Source: Gemmatimonadota bacterium
GTDB lineage: Bacteria > Gemmatimonadota > Gemmatimonadetes > Longimicrobiales > Gaopeijiaceae
Assembly (NCBI GenBank): GCA_022826025.1
Contig: JAJDVR010000181.1
Location: 1-42,965, forward strand
DNA: 42,965 nt
Direction of reading: 5' to 3'
Made by a program: the position numbers and the translations under genes. The notes under the pieces were generated by a model. The model saw only the letters and a list, made by a program, of their open reading frames with translations, ran no database searches and had not been told where the DNA came from. Below are positions 34,606 through 42,764 of the stretch, in pieces; the first letter of the stretch is position 1; the number at the start of each line of letters is the position of its first letter.

Positions 34606-36351
34606 ATGGCGCTGCCAGCCAGCCGATCCGGTCCCGCTGTTCGATTCCAACCCGACGAGAATCCCGGCTGGCCGGTCACCGTCGGATTAGCGCTGCAGTA
34701 CTGCCTGCTGACCGTGGGGCCGATCGTTCTGACCGTCGCGATCGTGGTGCGGGCGGCCGGCCAGAGCGAGCTCTTTCTGTCGTGGGCGGCGTGCGCGGCG
34801 CTGCTGGTGAGCGGCATCGCGACGATGGTCCAGGCCAGGCGCGTGGGACGCCTCGGGGCGGGATACATCCTGCTGATGGGCACGTCGGGGGCCTTCATCG
34901 CGGTGGCGGTGACGGCGCTGGTGCAGGGGGGGCCGGCGCTGCTGGCGACGCTGGTGGCGGTCTCGGCGGTGTTTCAGTTCGCGCTGGCGTCGCGGCTGTC
35001 GCTGCTGCGGCGGATCATCACGCCGACCGTCGCGGGGACGGTGATCATGCTGATCGCCGTGACGGTGATGCCGCTGATCCTCGACTTGATCGGGCAGGTG
35101 CCCGAGGGGGTGGCGCCGGCGGCCGGCCCGGTCACGGCTGCGGTGACCCTCGGCGTCACGATGGTGATCGTGCTGCGCGCCTCCGGGGCGATGCGGCTGT
35201 GGGGTCCCGTGATCGGGATCGTGGCCGGGAGCGCGGTCGCCGGCTTCTTCGGCGTGTTCTCGTGGGATGCGGTGGCCGCAGCCCCGTGGTTCGGACTGCC
35301 GCTGGAGGGCTGGCCGGGATTCGACTTCAGCTTCGGGCCCGTGTTCTGGGCGCTGCTTCCGGCGTTCGTGTTCGTCACCCTGGTGGGGGCGATCGAGACC
35401 ATCGGCGATGCGGTGGCCGTGCAGCGCGTGTCGTGGCGGAAGGAGCGGGCCACGGACTTTCGCGGGGTGCAGGGGGCGGTCATGGCGGACGGCCTGGGCA
35501 ACCTCCTCTCGGGATTGCTCGCCACGGTTCCCAACACGACCTATTCGAGCAGCGTCGCGATCGTGGAGATCACCGGCGTGGCCGCGCGGCGGGTGGGCGT
35601 CGCCATCGGCGTCGGGTTCTGCGCGCTGGCCCTGCTCCCCAAGCTGGTGGCGGTGATCCTCTCGGTCCCGGACGCGATCATCGGCACCTACCTGATCGTG
35701 CTGATCGCGATCCTGTTCGTTCTGGGCATGCGCATCGTCGTAGCGGACGGCATGAACTATCGGAAGGCGGCCATCGTCGGGGTCTCGTTCTGGGTCGGCT
35801 ACGGCTTTCAGAGCGGCGGTCTGTTCATAGACCGGATGACCCCGTTCTTCGCCGAGATGCTCGGGAACGGCATGACCTCGGGCGGGCTGACGGCGCTCGC
35901 GCTGTCGGCGTTCGTCGAGCTCGCCGGCCCGCGCCGCAAGCGTCTGGTGACCACGCTCGACGTGGACGCGCTGCCCGGGATCAGGGAGTTCATCGAGAGC
36001 TGCGCGGCGCGTGCGGGATGGGACGGCGACATGCTCAAGCGGGTGCACCTGGCTTCGGAGGAAGCGCTGGTGAGCCTGATGGGGGACGAGGACGGCGCCG
36101 ACGGCCCGGCCCGGCGGCTGCGACTCGGCGTGCGTCTCGAGCGCGGGGCCGCGGAACTGGAGTTCCTCGCCGCGCCAGGGGAAGGGAACCTGGAGGACCG
36201 TATGGCGCTGGCCGCGGAGCAATCGGTCGAGATCGAGGCCCAGCGCGACTTCTCGTTGCGGCTGCTGCGGCACCTGGCCGGGTCGGTCCGACACCAGAAG
36301 TACCACGATACCGACATTCTCACCGTGCGGGTGGAGGCTCCGGCCGCGTAG
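34606..36351 (+). CDS. NCS2 (SLC23-like) nucleobase permease with extra C-terminal domain
   Basis: 581 codons. Residues about 25-430 have the NCS2 fold pattern of many membrane segments, with AGYILLMGTSGAFIAV, FVTLVGAIETIGDAVAVQRV (the conserved ET.GD region) and NTTYSSSVAIVEITGVA. Expected substrate: a purine or pyrimidine base, driven by protons. After about residue 445 a soluble domain follows (LASEEALVSL, RLRLGVRLERGAAELEF, FSLRLLRHLAGSVRHQKY) that resembles histidine-kinase-type ATP-binding (SpoIIAB-like) domains. Classical NCS2 proteins lack this; a regulatory fusion is likely (inference). Confidence 0.85.
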   Translation: MALPASRSGPAVRFQPDENPGWPVTVGLALQYCLLTVGPIVLTVAIVVRAAGQSELFLSWAACAALLVSGIATMVQARRVGRLGAGYILLMGTSGAFIAVAVTALVQGGPALLATLVAVSAVFQFALASRLSLLRRIITPTVAGTVIMLIAVTVMPLILDLIGQVPEGVAPAAGPVTAAVTLGVTMVIVLRASGAMRLWGPVIGIVAGSAVAGFFGVFSWDAVAAAPWFGLPLEGWPGFDFSFGPVFWALLPAFVFVTLVGAIETIGDAVAVQRVSWRKERATDFRGVQGAVMADGLGNLLSGLLATVPNTTYSSSVAIVEITGVAARRVGVAIGVGFCALALLPKLVAVILSVPDAIIGTYLIVLIAILFVLGMRIVVADGMNYRKAAIVGVSFWVGYGFQSGGLFIDRMTPFFAEMLGNGMTSGGLTALALSAFVELAGPRRKRLVTTLDVDALPGIREFIESCAARAGWDGDMLKRVHLASEEALVSLMGDEDGADGPARRLRLGVRLERGAAELEFLAAPGEGNLEDRMALAAEQSVEIEAQRDFSLRLLRHLAGSVRHQKYHDTDILTVRVEAPAA

Positions 36352-36446
36352 GGTTCACGGCCCGGGATGCGGTGGACGCAACCTCGCTTCCCGGACATCC
36401 CTGACGAGCTTCTTGCCATTCTCTTGCCCATCACCTAAAAAATTAG

Positions 36447-36452
36447 TTGACA
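36447..36452 (+). promoter_or_regulatory. Consensus -35 hexamer upstream of tonB-like gene
   Basis: TTGACA sits after an A/T-rich run (taaaaaattag) 64 bp before the ATG at 36516. No good -10 box at the usual spacing, so tentative. Confidence 0.3.
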
Positions 36453-36515
36453 GATCCGCTCTAGCTCTCCATCGTACCAAACGGTGTTCTTCGGCCCGCT
36501 TGACGAGGAGAGACG

Positions 36516-37202
36516 ATGAGCGACTACGAATCCGTACAGGTGCAGGAAGGCCCGCCTCCGGCGACGGCGAACGACCGCTTCAAGAAGTCGTTCGACACCT
36601 GGTTCTGGGGATCGGTTCTGGTCGCGACCGCGGTTCACTTCGTGATGTTCATGTTCTGGCCGAGCATGACGGCGGAGGACGTCTCCTTCGACTCGGAGGA
36701 ACTCGTGGCGATCGAGCTTCCGCCCGAGATCGAGATTCCCCCGCCGCCCCAGGCGATCAGCCGGCCCGCGACCCCCGTGATCGCGGCCGCCGACATCAGC
36801 GAGGACATCACGATCGCGCCGACCACTTTCGAGGACAATCCGGTCGAGGAGCTGCCTCCGCCCCCTGACGAGGAGGCAGTTGACATCTCGGCGGCGCCGT
36901 CGTTTACGCCCTACACGGTCCGTCCCGACCTGAGAAACCAGCGTGAAGTGGAGCGTGCGCTGGAGCGGGAGTATCCTCCGATCCTGCGTGATAACGGTAT
37001 CGGCGGGAGAGTGACCGTGCACTTCTTCATCGACGAGGAAGGGATCGTTCAGAACACCCTCGTCGCGGAGACCTCGGGACACGCTTCGCTCGACGAGGCA
37101 GCGCTGCGCGTGGCCAACGTGTTCCGGTTCACCCCGGCGCTCAACCTGGACAAGGTGGTCCCGGTGTGGATCTCGCTTCCCATCACGTTCCAGACGCGCT
37201 AG
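36516..37202 (+). CDS. tonB: TonB-family energy transducer
   Basis: 228 codons; GAGGAGAGACG upstream. One membrane segment (WFWGSVLVATAVHFVMFMFW, about 29-48), then a Pro-rich periplasmic linker (ELPPEIEIPPPPQ, ELPPPPDEE) and a TonB C-terminal domain (LEREYPPILRDNGIGGRVTVHFFIDEEG, LRVANVFRFTPALN). Transfers proton-motive-force energy to outer-membrane receptors. ExbB/ExbD are not adjacent. Confidence 0.9.
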   Translation: MSDYESVQVQEGPPPATANDRFKKSFDTWFWGSVLVATAVHFVMFMFWPSMTAEDVSFDSEELVAIELPPEIEIPPPPQAISRPATPVIAAADISEDITIAPTTFEDNPVEELPPPPDEEAVDISAAPSFTPYTVRPDLRNQREVERALEREYPPILRDNGIGGRVTVHFFIDEEGIVQNTLVAETSGHASLDEAALRVANVFRFTPALNLDKVVPVWISLPITFQTR

Positions 37203-37273
37203 TCGCGTCGCCCGGAGCACTTCAAGTATGATAGGCTCGTCGATCCAGCCACCCTGCTGAAGGAGCGTCCGGA

Positions 37274-38467
37274 ATGCCGATTACGAGGCTGAGCCAACTG
37301 GCAGTGGGGAGCTTCTTCGCGCTCGCCACCCCGGCCCTCATGGCCCAGGAAGTGATCGAGCTTCCCGCCGAAGACCGCATCCTAGAGGCGGACTTCGAGG
37401 AGGTCTACCGGGTGGGGTCCCTTGATGGCGAGGATTGGGAGCAGTTCAGCCGGGCCTTCGCGGTCGGCTTCGGCCAGTCGGGCGACCTGCACGTGATGGA
37501 CGACCAGGGCGGACGCATCGTGGTTGTGAGCCGGGAGGGCGAGTTCGTCCGCGAATTCGGGCGGATTGGCGACGGGCCCGGGGAGTTTGCCGGGAGTACC
37601 AACACGGCCGTCGGATTCACGGTGCTCCGTGACGGGCGCTCGGTGGTGTTCGATCCGGGTCACAGCGCGTTCCAGGTGTTTGCGCCGGACGGCGAGTTCG
37701 AGCGCTCGGTGCGCATGCCCGGCACCTCATTCTACGGGATCCGGAACCTGTTGCCCGCCAGGGACGGCCGGAACGTCATCACGACAAACATCTCGGCTTT
37801 CGGCATGGGAGGCCCCGCCGGCGGACCCGAACCATCGTTCCGCCCCATCTACCGATTGGTGCTGACCGGCGATGAGGCCGTGCAGGACACGGTGATCCGG
37901 GCGTGGCGCCCAGCGGGAGACCCGGACGGCTTCGGGCCGGAGCTGGTGGCCGGGGCGCTGCCGGGCGGTGGGCTGGTCTACACCGACTCCTCCGCCTATG
38001 CGATCAAGGTGGCGATGGGAAACGGGGAATTGACCCGGGTGCTCACCCGGCCGTTTCGGCCCGAACCTGTCACCGGCCGCATCCGGGATCGGGAGATCGA
38101 GCGCCAATTGGAGGAAAACGAGGAGCGCACCGCCAGGTTGAATTCTCCGGTCCCCACCGCCGCGCTAGCCGAAATGGGCCGCCGACGCATCCAGTCCATG
38201 GAGTTCTACCACGAGGTGCCGGTGGTCCGCGACCTGCAGACCAGCTGGGAGGGCACCATCTGGGTGCTTCGGCGCGGGGAGGAACCGGCCAGCGATGGCC
38301 CGATCGATGTGCTGACCCCGGACGGCCGCTACATCGGGACTTTCGCTGCCGGCGCGACCGGGTTGCCCGACGCCTTCGGCCCGGACGGGCTGGCCGCGTT
38401 CATCGAACGTGACGAATTCGACGTGAGGAGCGTGGCGGTGCGGCGACTGCCGGCCAATGTGAGGTGA
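37274..38467 (+). CDS. Secreted six-bladed beta-propeller protein
   Basis: 397 codons; AAGGAG 11 nt upstream. Signal peptide ending PALMAQEV, then propeller repeats ([66 protein letters not shown]). Same family as the lipoprotein at 31430 but without a lipobox. Function unknown; possibly surface recognition. Follows the TonB gene by about 70 nt. Confidence 0.8.
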   Translation: MPITRLSQLAVGSFFALATPALMAQEVIELPAEDRILEADFEEVYRVGSLDGEDWEQFSRAFAVGFGQSGDLHVMDDQGGRIVVVSREGEFVREFGRIGDGPGEFAGSTNTAVGFTVLRDGRSVVFDPGHSAFQVFAPDGEFERSVRMPGTSFYGIRNLLPARDGRNVITTNISAFGMGGPAGGPEPSFRPIYRLVLTGDEAVQDTVIRAWRPAGDPDGFGPELVAGALPGGGLVYTDSSAYAIKVAMGNGELTRVLTRPFRPEPVTGRIRDREIERQLEENEERTARLNSPVPTAALAEMGRRRIQSMEFYHEVPVVRDLQTSWEGTIWVLRRGEEPASDGPIDVLTPDGRYIGTFAAGATGLPDAFGPDGLAAFIERDEFDVRSVAVRRLPANVR

Positions 38468-38747
38468 CGCGCGCAAAGCCACAGGCCCTGATTCCCGTGC
38501 TCCTCTGGCGCTGGGGCCGCCGACCCCCATCAGACCTCAGATGAGTTAGTTGGAGTCAGGCCCGGCTAATCTCCCCCGCGGCACCGAACGACCCCATATC
38601 CCGTCCCCAGGCTCAGGTGGGGACCCTCTTCCCATCGCAGGAACCTTTGCGACCCATGGCGACTACTACGGTCGTCAACTAGTGCGGTAGTCGTACCGGC
38701 GGGCGCGCGCTGCGCCACGGGTCGCTGCCCAACTCCAAAGGAGAGCG
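38468..38747. other. Intergenic region before the BlaI/M56 cluster
   Basis: 280 bp without a gene on either strand. Its right part contains two 14-bp dyads (38662-38691) that resemble those in front of the BlaI gene; the start of the secreted protein is at 38748. Confidence 0.6.
38662..38691. promoter_or_regulatory. Candidate BlaI operator pair 1
   Basis: Two 14-bp elements, ACTACTACGGTCGT (38662-38675) and ACTAGTGCGGTAGT (38678-38691), start 16 bp apart. Both share the ACTA...GGTnGT frame with the pair at 39656. They lie 57-86 bp upstream of the ATG at 38748. Confidence 0.6.
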
Positions 38748-39629
38748 ATGATGAAGATGACACTGATGTTCCTGACGGTGCTCGGCATGGCCGGGGCCGG
38801 CTTCTCCGCGTCCGCGGACGGCGGGGAAGCTCTGGCACCCGGTTTGCAGGAGCAACAGCCGGCGCAGGAGAGCGCGGACGCGGACAATCTCTACGATCTC
38901 GTGAAACAGGCGCGTGCCGACCTCCGCGAGATGCGCGTGAGGGCGGGGCTCTCCGCCTACGCGTCCAGACCGCAAATCGGCCGGCGCGAGAGCCACGAAG
39001 GCGTGGAGGGTGCCGGCGAACACAGCGGCCGGGAAGGTCGCGCCGAGGGGGGCGAGCATGGCGCGAGCAGGCCCGGAGGTGATGAGGAGGAAGGTGCCTA
39101 CATGTCGAAGATGACGAAGCAGGACGAGCTCTTCGCGAACGGGGCTCGTCTGGTTCTGGAGTTCGATCCGGCGACGCAGGTCTTCGTGGGCTCGGTAACG
39201 AACAGCACCGCGCGGACCCTCCCGCAGGTGCGCGTCGAGGTCCATCTGGACAACGGCACGGAACTCGGCCCGACCAGGCGCATCGATGTCGGTCCGGGCG
39301 AGACCGTGCCCGTCGAACTGGGAGCCTTCGGGAACGAGTTCAGCGCGTGGGTCAGTCACCCCGAAGCCGGCGTCGAGGCGGGCCACGGCGCAGGTGGAGA
39401 AGAGGGCGGGGAAGGCGCCGCCGGGCATGGCGGGCGCGAAGGGCGCGGCGAACACGGAGGCGGCGAAGGCGCCGTCGAGCATGGCGGACGCGAAGGCCGC
39501 GGCGAACACGGGGGTGGCGACACGGCCCGCCCGCGCGACGCAGCCTACCGGCCCGTGTACAACCAGCTCCAGATCCTGCGCGGCGAGATGCATGCGTTTC
39601 AGGTCCACCTCGCGGCCAGGTCGGGGTAA
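38748..39629 (+). CDS. Secreted Gly/His/Glu-rich protein with FxLYD-like domain
   Basis: 293 codons; GGAGAGCG upstream. Signal peptide (MMKMTLMFLTVLGMAGAGFSA), an Ala/Glu helical segment (about 40-70), then a Gly/His/Glu-rich linker, a beta-domain (about 134-204; LVLEFDPATQVFVGSVTN, VEVHLDNGTELGPT) and a second Gly/His/Glu-rich stretch with two perfect-frame 18-residue repeats. The beta-domain closely resembles the lipoprotein at 41283. His content suggests metal binding in the periplasm (inference). Probably controlled by the BlaI-like protein of the cluster. Confidence 0.7.
   Translation: MMKMTLMFLTVLGMAGAGFSASADGGEALAPGLQEQQPAQESADADNLYDLVKQARADLREMRVRAGLSAYASRPQIGRRESHEGVEGAGEHSGREGRAEGGEHGASRPGGDEEEGAYMSKMTKQDELFANGARLVLEFDPATQVFVGSVTNSTARTLPQVRVEVHLDNGTELGPTRRIDVGPGETVPVELGAFGNEFSAWVSHPEAGVEAGHGAGGEEGGEGAAGHGGREGRGEHGGGEGAVEHGGREGRGEHGGGDTARPRDAAYRPVYNQLQILRGEMHAFQVHLAARSG
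39408..39515 (+). repeat. Two 54-bp in-frame tandem repeats
   Basis: Units 39408-39461 and 39462-39515 encode GEGAAGHGGREGRGEHGG and GEGAVEHGGREGRGEHGG. Copy-number change would lengthen the His/Gly/Glu-rich segment without shifting the frame. Confidence 0.85.
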
Positions 39630-39655
39630 GGAGCAACTGGAGGAACCCGTGAGCG

Positions 39656-39684
39656 ACTACCCCGGTAGTAACTACCTCGGTAAT
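39656..39684. promoter_or_regulatory. Candidate BlaI operator pair 2
   Basis: ACTACC-CC-GGTAGT (39656-39669, perfect 6+2+6 dyad) and ACTACC-TC-GGTAAT (39671-39684) start 15 bp apart, 30-58 bp upstream of the BlaI-like start. The MecI/BlaI family binds comparable dyads (TACA..TGTA) and autoregulates. Confidence 0.7.
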
Positions 39685-39713
39685 CGTCCCGGATCCACAT
39701 CGACGGGGAGCGT

Positions 39714-40103
39714 GTGATGAAGCGGAAGCGGCAACTGGGAGACCTGCAACTCGCCATCATGCGTGTGCTCTGGGAGCGCGGCGAGGCCCCGGCCATCGAG
39801 GTTCACCGGGCGCTCTTTGAAGAGCGGCGCCTCGCCGTCACGACGATCAAGACGATGCTGCGCAAGCTGGAGGAATACGGGTGCGTGGAACACCGAACGA
39901 ACGGACGGCAGTTCATCTACCGGCCCGCGATCGCCGAAACGGACGTCCGCAGGAGCATGGTGGCCGACCTGGTGACGCGGTTGTTCTCGGGTGACAGCAC
40001 GGCATTGGTCAACCACCTGGTCCGATCCGGCGAAATCGACCCGGACGACCTGGAGGATCTGAAGGCGATGGTGTCCAGCAAGCGGAAGGGGGAATCCAAA
40101 TGA
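39714..40103 (+). CDS. BlaI/MecI/CopY-family repressor
   Basis: 129 codons from ATG 39714 (ATG 39717 also possible). QLGDLQLAIMRVLWERGEAPAIEVHRAL, LAVTTIKTMLRKLEEYGCVEHR and GRQFIYRPAI form the winged helix; VRRSMVADLVTRLFSGDSTALVNHLV is the dimerisation part. Overlaps the M56 protease gene (ATGA). Repressor of the operon and likely of the gene at 38748, released when the M56 protein is triggered. Confidence 0.92.
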   Translation: MMKRKRQLGDLQLAIMRVLWERGEAPAIEVHRALFEERRLAVTTIKTMLRKLEEYGCVEHRTNGRQFIYRPAIAETDVRRSMVADLVTRLFSGDSTALVNHLVRSGEIDPDDLEDLKAMVSSKRKGESK

Positions 40104-41290
40104 CGGCGTGGCTGCTTACCTTCCTCATCCACAGCACTCTCTGGTGCGGCGCTGCCTGGCTGGGCCTGCGTCTCTTCCCCGGGGCGCATGCGCGGCTGAG
40201 AGAAACGATCTGGCACACGGCGCTCGCCGCCAGCCTGATCACTCCGACGGTCCACTCCGCGACCTCGTGGGATTCTGCGTTCTGGCAGCTCCCCATGCCC
40301 GCGGTCATCGCTGCCGAGGAGCGCCACTCCCAGGGCGAACCGGGCCACCGGGACGGCGTGGCTTCCGTATTCCCGCCATCGAGCGAAGAAACCCACACCG
40401 CCGAGATGGCGCTCCCTCCGGGCTGGCTGGCTTCCGCGGGCACCCTGTGGGTCGTGTTCGCCGGGGGATTGCTCGCCTTCTACTTCCTTCGATTGGGGAC
40501 ACTGCGGCGTCGCCTCAGCGAGCGGGAGCCGGTCACGGATCCGCGGGCCTCGCGCGCGCTGGCCGCACTCAGCCGCAGGGCGTCGCTGGCGCCGGTGCCC
40601 CGCCTGACGGAGAGCGACAACCTGGGCTCCGCCGTCGCCCTCGGCGCAGGGACCGGCCGCGAAATCTGCGTGCCCGTGCGCGCACTCCATGAACTGGACG
40701 AAGAAGAGCTCCGTGCGCTTCTCGGCCACGAGGTCGCGCACCATCTGCGCGGCGACCCGATCCGGTTGGCCATCCTGAACGTTCTCCAGGCGGTCTTCTT
40801 CTTCCAGCCGCTCATCCGGCTCGCGGCGCGCGAGATTCGATCCGCCGCCGAGGAGCTGTGCGACGACTGGGCGGCCAGCCAGGTCGACGACCGGTTCGCG
40901 ATGGCGAGCTGCCTGGCCGAAGTGGCCGGGTGGGTGGTCCGGAGGGACCGGCGCACCCCGGTTCCATGCATCGGCAGGCGTCGCTCACAGCTGGAGCGGC
41001 GCGTTCGGAGGCTGATGGCCGGACACGGTTCACCCCGGGCGTCGTCGTCTCCCTGGCGGCGCATGAGCGCGGTAGGCCTTCTGATCCTCGCCCCGTCGGT
41101 CGCCCCGGCGGTGGCACCCGCACCGGAAGCGCCCCATGAGGACCAGCAGGCCGTCGAGGGTGCGCGACCCGGGGAACACGAGCGGCTGCGGGAACGCGCG
41201 CAGCCGCGGGAGCACAGCTCTTCCACGAACCTCGAGCACGACAACGACAGCAACCAGCACGAGAACCACGAAGGAGAGAATCATGACTAG
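40100..41290 (+). CDS. M56 (BlaR1-like) membrane metalloprotease with His-rich tail
   Basis: 396 codons. Membrane segments at the N-terminus, about 108-130 and about 345-360, zinc motif LLGHEVAHHLRGDP (HEVAHH at 210-215) and a distal block RSAAEELCDDWAA. After the last membrane segment the tail (about 355-396) is only about 40 residues, rich in His, Glu, Asp and Asn (EHERLRERAQPREH, EHDNDSNQHENHEGENHD) and lacks the penicillin-binding sensor of BlaR1. It could sense a metal directly (inference). Its 3' end overlaps the following lipoprotein gene by 8 nt. Confidence 0.87.
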   Translation: MTAWLLTFLIHSTLWCGAAWLGLRLFPGAHARLRETIWHTALAASLITPTVHSATSWDSAFWQLPMPAVIAAEERHSQGEPGHRDGVASVFPPSSEETHTAEMALPPGWLASAGTLWVVFAGGLLAFYFLRLGTLRRRLSEREPVTDPRASRALAALSRRASLAPVPRLTESDNLGSAVALGAGTGREICVPVRALHELDEEELRALLGHEVAHHLRGDPIRLAILNVLQAVFFFQPLIRLAAREIRSAAEELCDDWAASQVDDRFAMASCLAEVAGWVVRRDRRTPVPCIGRRRSQLERRVRRLMAGHGSPRASSSPWRRMSAVGLLILAPSVAPAVAPAPEAPHEDQQAVEGARPGEHERLRERAQPREHSSSTNLEHDNDSNQHENHEGENHD

Positions 41291-41669
41291 ACATACAGCA
41301 TACCGTGCCGCGATCCTGGCTCTTCTGGCCATTGGGGTGGCCGCCTGCAGGGACACCTCCACCGAACCGGGCGAGTCGGGCACGCGTTGGAATGCGGACC
41401 AGACCGCCAGCGATACCCGCCGCGGCGTCGACCTGGTCATCAGCTACAATCCATCAAGCCGGCAGTTCAACGGCACCGTAACCAACACGACCAGCGCGAC
41501 CGTCACCGCCGTGCGCGTCGAGATTCACCTCTCCAACGGAACCGAGCTCGGCCCGACGCCCAGGGTTGACCTTGCGGCGGGGGCGAAGCAGTCTGTCACG
41601 CTGGACGCGTCCGGTCAGAACTTCGACTGGTACGCCGTGCATGTCGAGATCGGTTCATCGGGAGGGTAG
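41283..41669 (+). CDS. Small lipoprotein with FxLYD-like domain
   Basis: 128 codons from ATG 41283, with AAGGAG just upstream; lipobox IGVAAC (Cys 22). The domain (about 50-120) reads VDLVISYNPSSRQFNGTVTN, VRVEIHLSNGTELGPTPRV and closely parallels residues 134-204 of the protein at 38748. It lacks the His-rich linker. Same transcript as the BlaI/M56 genes. Role unknown; possibly the partner that binds the signal molecule. Confidence 0.75.
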   Translation: MTRHTAYRAAILALLAIGVAACRDTSTEPGESGTRWNADQTASDTRRGVDLVISYNPSSRQFNGTVTNTTSATVTAVRVEIHLSNGTELGPTPRVDLAAGAKQSVTLDASGQNFDWYAVHVEIGSSGG

Positions 41670-41680
41670 GGAGTTCCACC

Positions 41681-42307
41681 ATGAGACAGCCGCTCGCCCT
41701 CGTTCTCTGCGCATTCCTGCCGGCGATCTCCGGCGCCGACATCCAGGCGCAGGAGAGAACCACCGATCTGATCCTGGGAGCCGGAGCGACCATGGGCCTC
41801 GCGACAGATGAGGAAGCCACGGAGAGCCGCATCGGACGCAATCTCTCGGGAGGAGTCTCCCTGCGGGTGATCGACATGATCGGCCTGCGGGTGGAAGCCG
41901 GCTACATCGAGAAGGGCGCCGGGGCGGAGGTCAGCGAGGGCGGCGCGGCTGGTCAGTTGAATATTGAGATCGATTATCTCGTGCTGCGTGGTCTGCTCGA
42001 GATCGGCGGCGACTTCCATGTCCTCGCCGGCGCGAGCGTGGGGCGCGACAGGCGATGCAACGTGGCCATCGACGTTTCGGTCGGAGGGATCGACATGTCG
42101 AGCGATCAGAGCTGCGACGAGATGGGAGTCGACACGAACACCGATGTCGGGATCACCGCCGGGGCGGGCTACAACGTCGGCCTCGTTGGCGTCACGGTGC
42201 TGTTCACCGAGGGCCTGACCGAGATCTTCGCCGGCGGCGACGCACCGGAGGGCCGCAACCGCACCATCTCCCTGGTCGGATCCGTCCGCATCCCGTTTGC
42301 CGGATAG
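41681..42307 (+). CDS. Small outer-membrane beta-barrel-like protein
   Basis: 208 codons. Signal peptide ending ADIQAQE, then alternating-residue strands with Gly and aromatic positions (DLILGAGATMGLAT, SLRVIDMIGLRVEAGYIEKG, YLVLRGLLEIGGDFHVLAGASVG, VGVTVLFTEGLTEIF) ending SLVGSVRIPFAG, typical of PorT/OmpW-like 8-strand barrels. Last gene of the cluster, 11 nt after the lipoprotein gene, so probably co-transcribed. Confidence 0.7.
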   Translation: MRQPLALVLCAFLPAISGADIQAQERTTDLILGAGATMGLATDEEATESRIGRNLSGGVSLRVIDMIGLRVEAGYIEKGAGAEVSEGGAAGQLNIEIDYLVLRGLLEIGGDFHVLAGASVGRDRRCNVAIDVSVGGIDMSSDQSCDEMGVDTNTDVGITAGAGYNVGLVGVTVLFTEGLTEIFAGGDAPEGRNRTISLVGSVRIPFAG

Positions 42308-42355
42308 CCTTTTTCGGGCTGCCGGCAGGCGGGGGCGACGTTCCAGGGGATAGCC

Positions 42356-42748
42356 TCAGCCTCCACCCCTGTTCAGCACCACCGCAATCAGCGCTCCGGC
42401 CGTCCCGTTGTTCACAACCCCGATCAGGGTGTGCCCGCCGACCGTGGCGAGCGTCTGCACGTCCTCCATGGTGGCGTAGCCCATCAGCGCCGTGCCCAGG
42501 CCCAGCAGGGCCCCGAACACGGCCCCGGCCTGGAAACCCTCCCAGCCGCTGACGACACCCCTCCAGCTCAGGACGAGGGTGAGGACCGCGGCATAGAGGA
42601 GTTCGCCCAGGCCCAGCGCCCACCAGACGGGTGTCGCTCTCGAAACCTCGTTGGCGAAGAAGTCCTCCAGAAACCCGTAGAAGACGCCGCCGACCACGAA
42701 GAGCGTGACCGCGCCCGCGACCGTTGCCAGCAGGAAGTTCCTGGTCAC
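42356..42748 (-). CDS. Small four-helix membrane protein, unknown function
   Basis: 130 codons. Hydrophobic segments at about 7-25, 40-60, 73-92 and 103-124 (LLATVAGAVTLFVVGGVFYG, ALGLGELLYAAVLTLVLSW, AGAVFGALLGLGTALMGYA, GGHTLIGVVNNGTAGALIAVVL). No motif I can assign; it looks like a DUF1761-type protein. Minus strand, just downstream of the DUF1501 gene. Confidence 0.6.
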   Translation of the reverse strand: MTRNFLLATVAGAVTLFVVGGVFYGFLEDFFANEVSRATPVWWALGLGELLYAAVLTLVLSWRGVVSGWEGFQAGAVFGALLGLGTALMGYATMEDVQTLATVGGHTLIGVVNNGTAGALIAVVLNRGGG

Positions 42749-42764
42749 GCGATGGGCTCCCGGT

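Noticed and set aside
34687-36306. 539-codon minus-strand open frame
   Set aside because: His/Arg/Gln-rich low-complexity shadow of the NCS2 permease.
38940-39540. CRISPR-like repeats in the G+C-rich region
   Set aside because: Repeats are in frame, protein-coding and adjacent without spacers.
42299-42326. Stem-loop GCCGG...AGCC-loop-GGCT...CCGGC after the barrel gene as a terminator
   Set aside because: The T run lies in the loop, not after the stem, so it does not fit a Rho-independent terminator.
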